Shown here piece after piece: positions 23,262-23,793 of a stretch of DNA of 23,793 bases. The stretch lies in contig JAKSOY010000040.1 in NCBI GenBank assembly GCA_024405255.1, positions 1-23,793 on the forward strand, read 5' to 3'. The stretch's first letter is position 1, and every line of letters begins with the position of its first letter. Under the pieces are notes generated by a model, which had not been told where the DNA came from, searched no databases, and saw only the letters and a program-made list of their open reading frames with translations. The stretch comes from Kiritimatiellia bacterium. GTDB taxonomy: Bacteria; Verrucomicrobiota; Kiritimatiellia; RFP12; UBA1067. The translations under genes were made by a program, and so were the position numbers.

Positions 23262-23793
23262 ATGATGAATCGGTTGTTGTTGATTTTGGCGTGTGGCATC
23301 GCCGCAGTTGTCGCCGAGGCGCGGCAGGGCGAGATCCGTCCGGGCGAACTCTGGTACGACACGGCGGGACATGTCATCAACGCGCATGGCTGTGGCGTCC
23401 TGTTCGACAAGGGCGTCTACTGGTGGTATGGCGAGCACAAGGTCTACGGCAGTCGGGGCAACCAGGCGCATGTCGGCGTGCATGTCTACTCGTCGACCGA
23501 CCTTGTGAACTGGGATGACCGCGGCGTGGCGCTCGCGGTCTCGGACGATCCGGAGAGTGACATCGTGGACGGTTGCATCATCGAACGTCCGAAGGTCGTG
23601 TTCTGTCCGAAGACGGGCCGGTATTCGATGTTTTTCCATCTCGAGTTGAAAGGCCAGGGGTACAAGGCCGCGCGCGTCGGCATCGCGACGGCGGAGCGTC
23701 CGGAAGGGCCGTTCCGCTTCCTGCGTTCGCTCCGTCCGAACGGCGCGATGAGCCGCGACATGACGCTGTTCGTCGATGACGACGGAAAGGCCT
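23262..23793 (+). CDS. GH43-like glycoside hydrolase, N-terminal part, cut by the window end
   Basis: 177 codons are visible and the frame is open at the edge. ATG 23262 directly follows the preceding TGA (TGAATG), with AGGAG at 23252-23256; ATG 23265 is an equally good start, and translational coupling is likely. The N-terminus is a short export signal (MMNRLLLILACGIAAVVAEA). LACG fits a permissive lipobox at C11, so either a lipoprotein or signal peptidase I cleavage is possible. Five-bladed propeller GH43 features: WYDTAGHVINAHGCGVLFDKGVYWWYGEHK region (about 31-60, split: AHG then YWWYGE), STDLVNW (78-84), IERPKVV (107-113, E109 candidate acid), then SRDMTLFVDDDG (164-175). The pattern resembles GH43 subfamilies of the exo-beta-1,3-galactanase type; exact specificity cannot be assigned from this part. 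Confidence 0.78.
   Translation, partial: MMNRLLLILACGIAAVVAEARQGEIRPGELWYDTAGHVINAHGCGVLFDKGVYWWYGEHKVYGSRGNQAHVGVHVYSSTDLVNWDDRGVALAVSDDPESDIVDGCIIERPKVVFCPKTGRYSMFFHLELKGQGYKAARVGIATAERPEGPFRFLRSLRPNGAMSRDMTLFVDDDGKA

Noticed and set aside
23258..23518. Open frame of 86 codons at the window end
   Set aside because: It is in a different frame from the GH43-like reading and has no family features; the frame from 23262 has a signal peptide and GH43 motifs and stays open to the edge.
21150..23639. Minus-strand open frame of about 829 codons over the second GDPD operon
   Set aside because: It has arginine-rich composition with no recognisable domain and is antisense to three genes with clear motifs and RBSs; it is a by-product of high GC and codon bias.
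1..23793. CRISPR arrays, tRNA/rRNA genes, insertion sequences
   Set aside because: No short spaced direct repeats, cloverleaf-like or rRNA-like sequence, transposase motifs or terminal inverted repeats were seen on either strand.

Overview
The window is a GC-rich bacterial segment (roughly 60% by eye) that drops to AT-rich sequence only at promoters. Shine-Dalgarno sites are strong (GGAGG, AGGAG) and promoters are close to the sigma70 consensus. Four of the ten recognisable genes encode very large or modular exported beta-rich proteins with W-x-G/NW beta-helix units of the 'autotransporter-associated repeat' kind, ConA/LamG-like modules and a CotH kinase. This style suggests the PVC superphylum, most likely a host-associated Kiritimatiellota/Verrucomicrobiota or Lentisphaerota. 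No marker gene is present, so the taxonomy is inference.

Layout. (1) 65-14129, plus strand: two giant repeat proteins (1382 and 2361 aa) followed 34 bp later by a 901-aa CotH-type kinase. The second giant has its own perfect consensus promoter (TTGACA-N17-TATAAT). (2) 14135-15022, minus strand: an exported metallo-beta-lactamase-fold hydrolase, convergent with cotH and divergent from the next gene, with two promoters about 30 bp apart. (3) 15231-16328: a secreted Calx-beta plus glycerophosphodiester phosphodiesterase (GDPD) fusion, then about 200 bp with inverted repeats, a possible decayed gene tail and a tiny ORF. (4) 16537-21036: a 1055-aa repeat protein, possibly from a leaderless transcript, then a calcineurin-like metallophosphoesterase. 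(5) 21183-23793: a second Calx-beta/GDPD copy whose promoter, leader and first 236 coding bases duplicate the first copy, followed by a beta-propeller-like DUF6528-type protein and the start of a GH43-like glycosidase that runs off the window.

How it may work together. All ten main products carry an N-terminal export signal, and no cytoplasmic enzyme or regulator is present. Three giant repeat proteins and the CotH protein end in the same kind of C-terminal heptapeptide, G-x-x-hydrophobic-x-[LI]-[RH], directly before the stop codon. They also share a W-x-G...NW module. One reading is a cell-envelope system: giant surface proteins carrying a common undescribed C-terminal signal, a kinase of the CotH family that could phosphorylate them, and nearby exported phosphoester hydrolases (two GDPD, one calcineurin-like) that could act on surface phosphoesters. 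The functional link is inference; the shared tails, modules and gene order are visible in the sequence.
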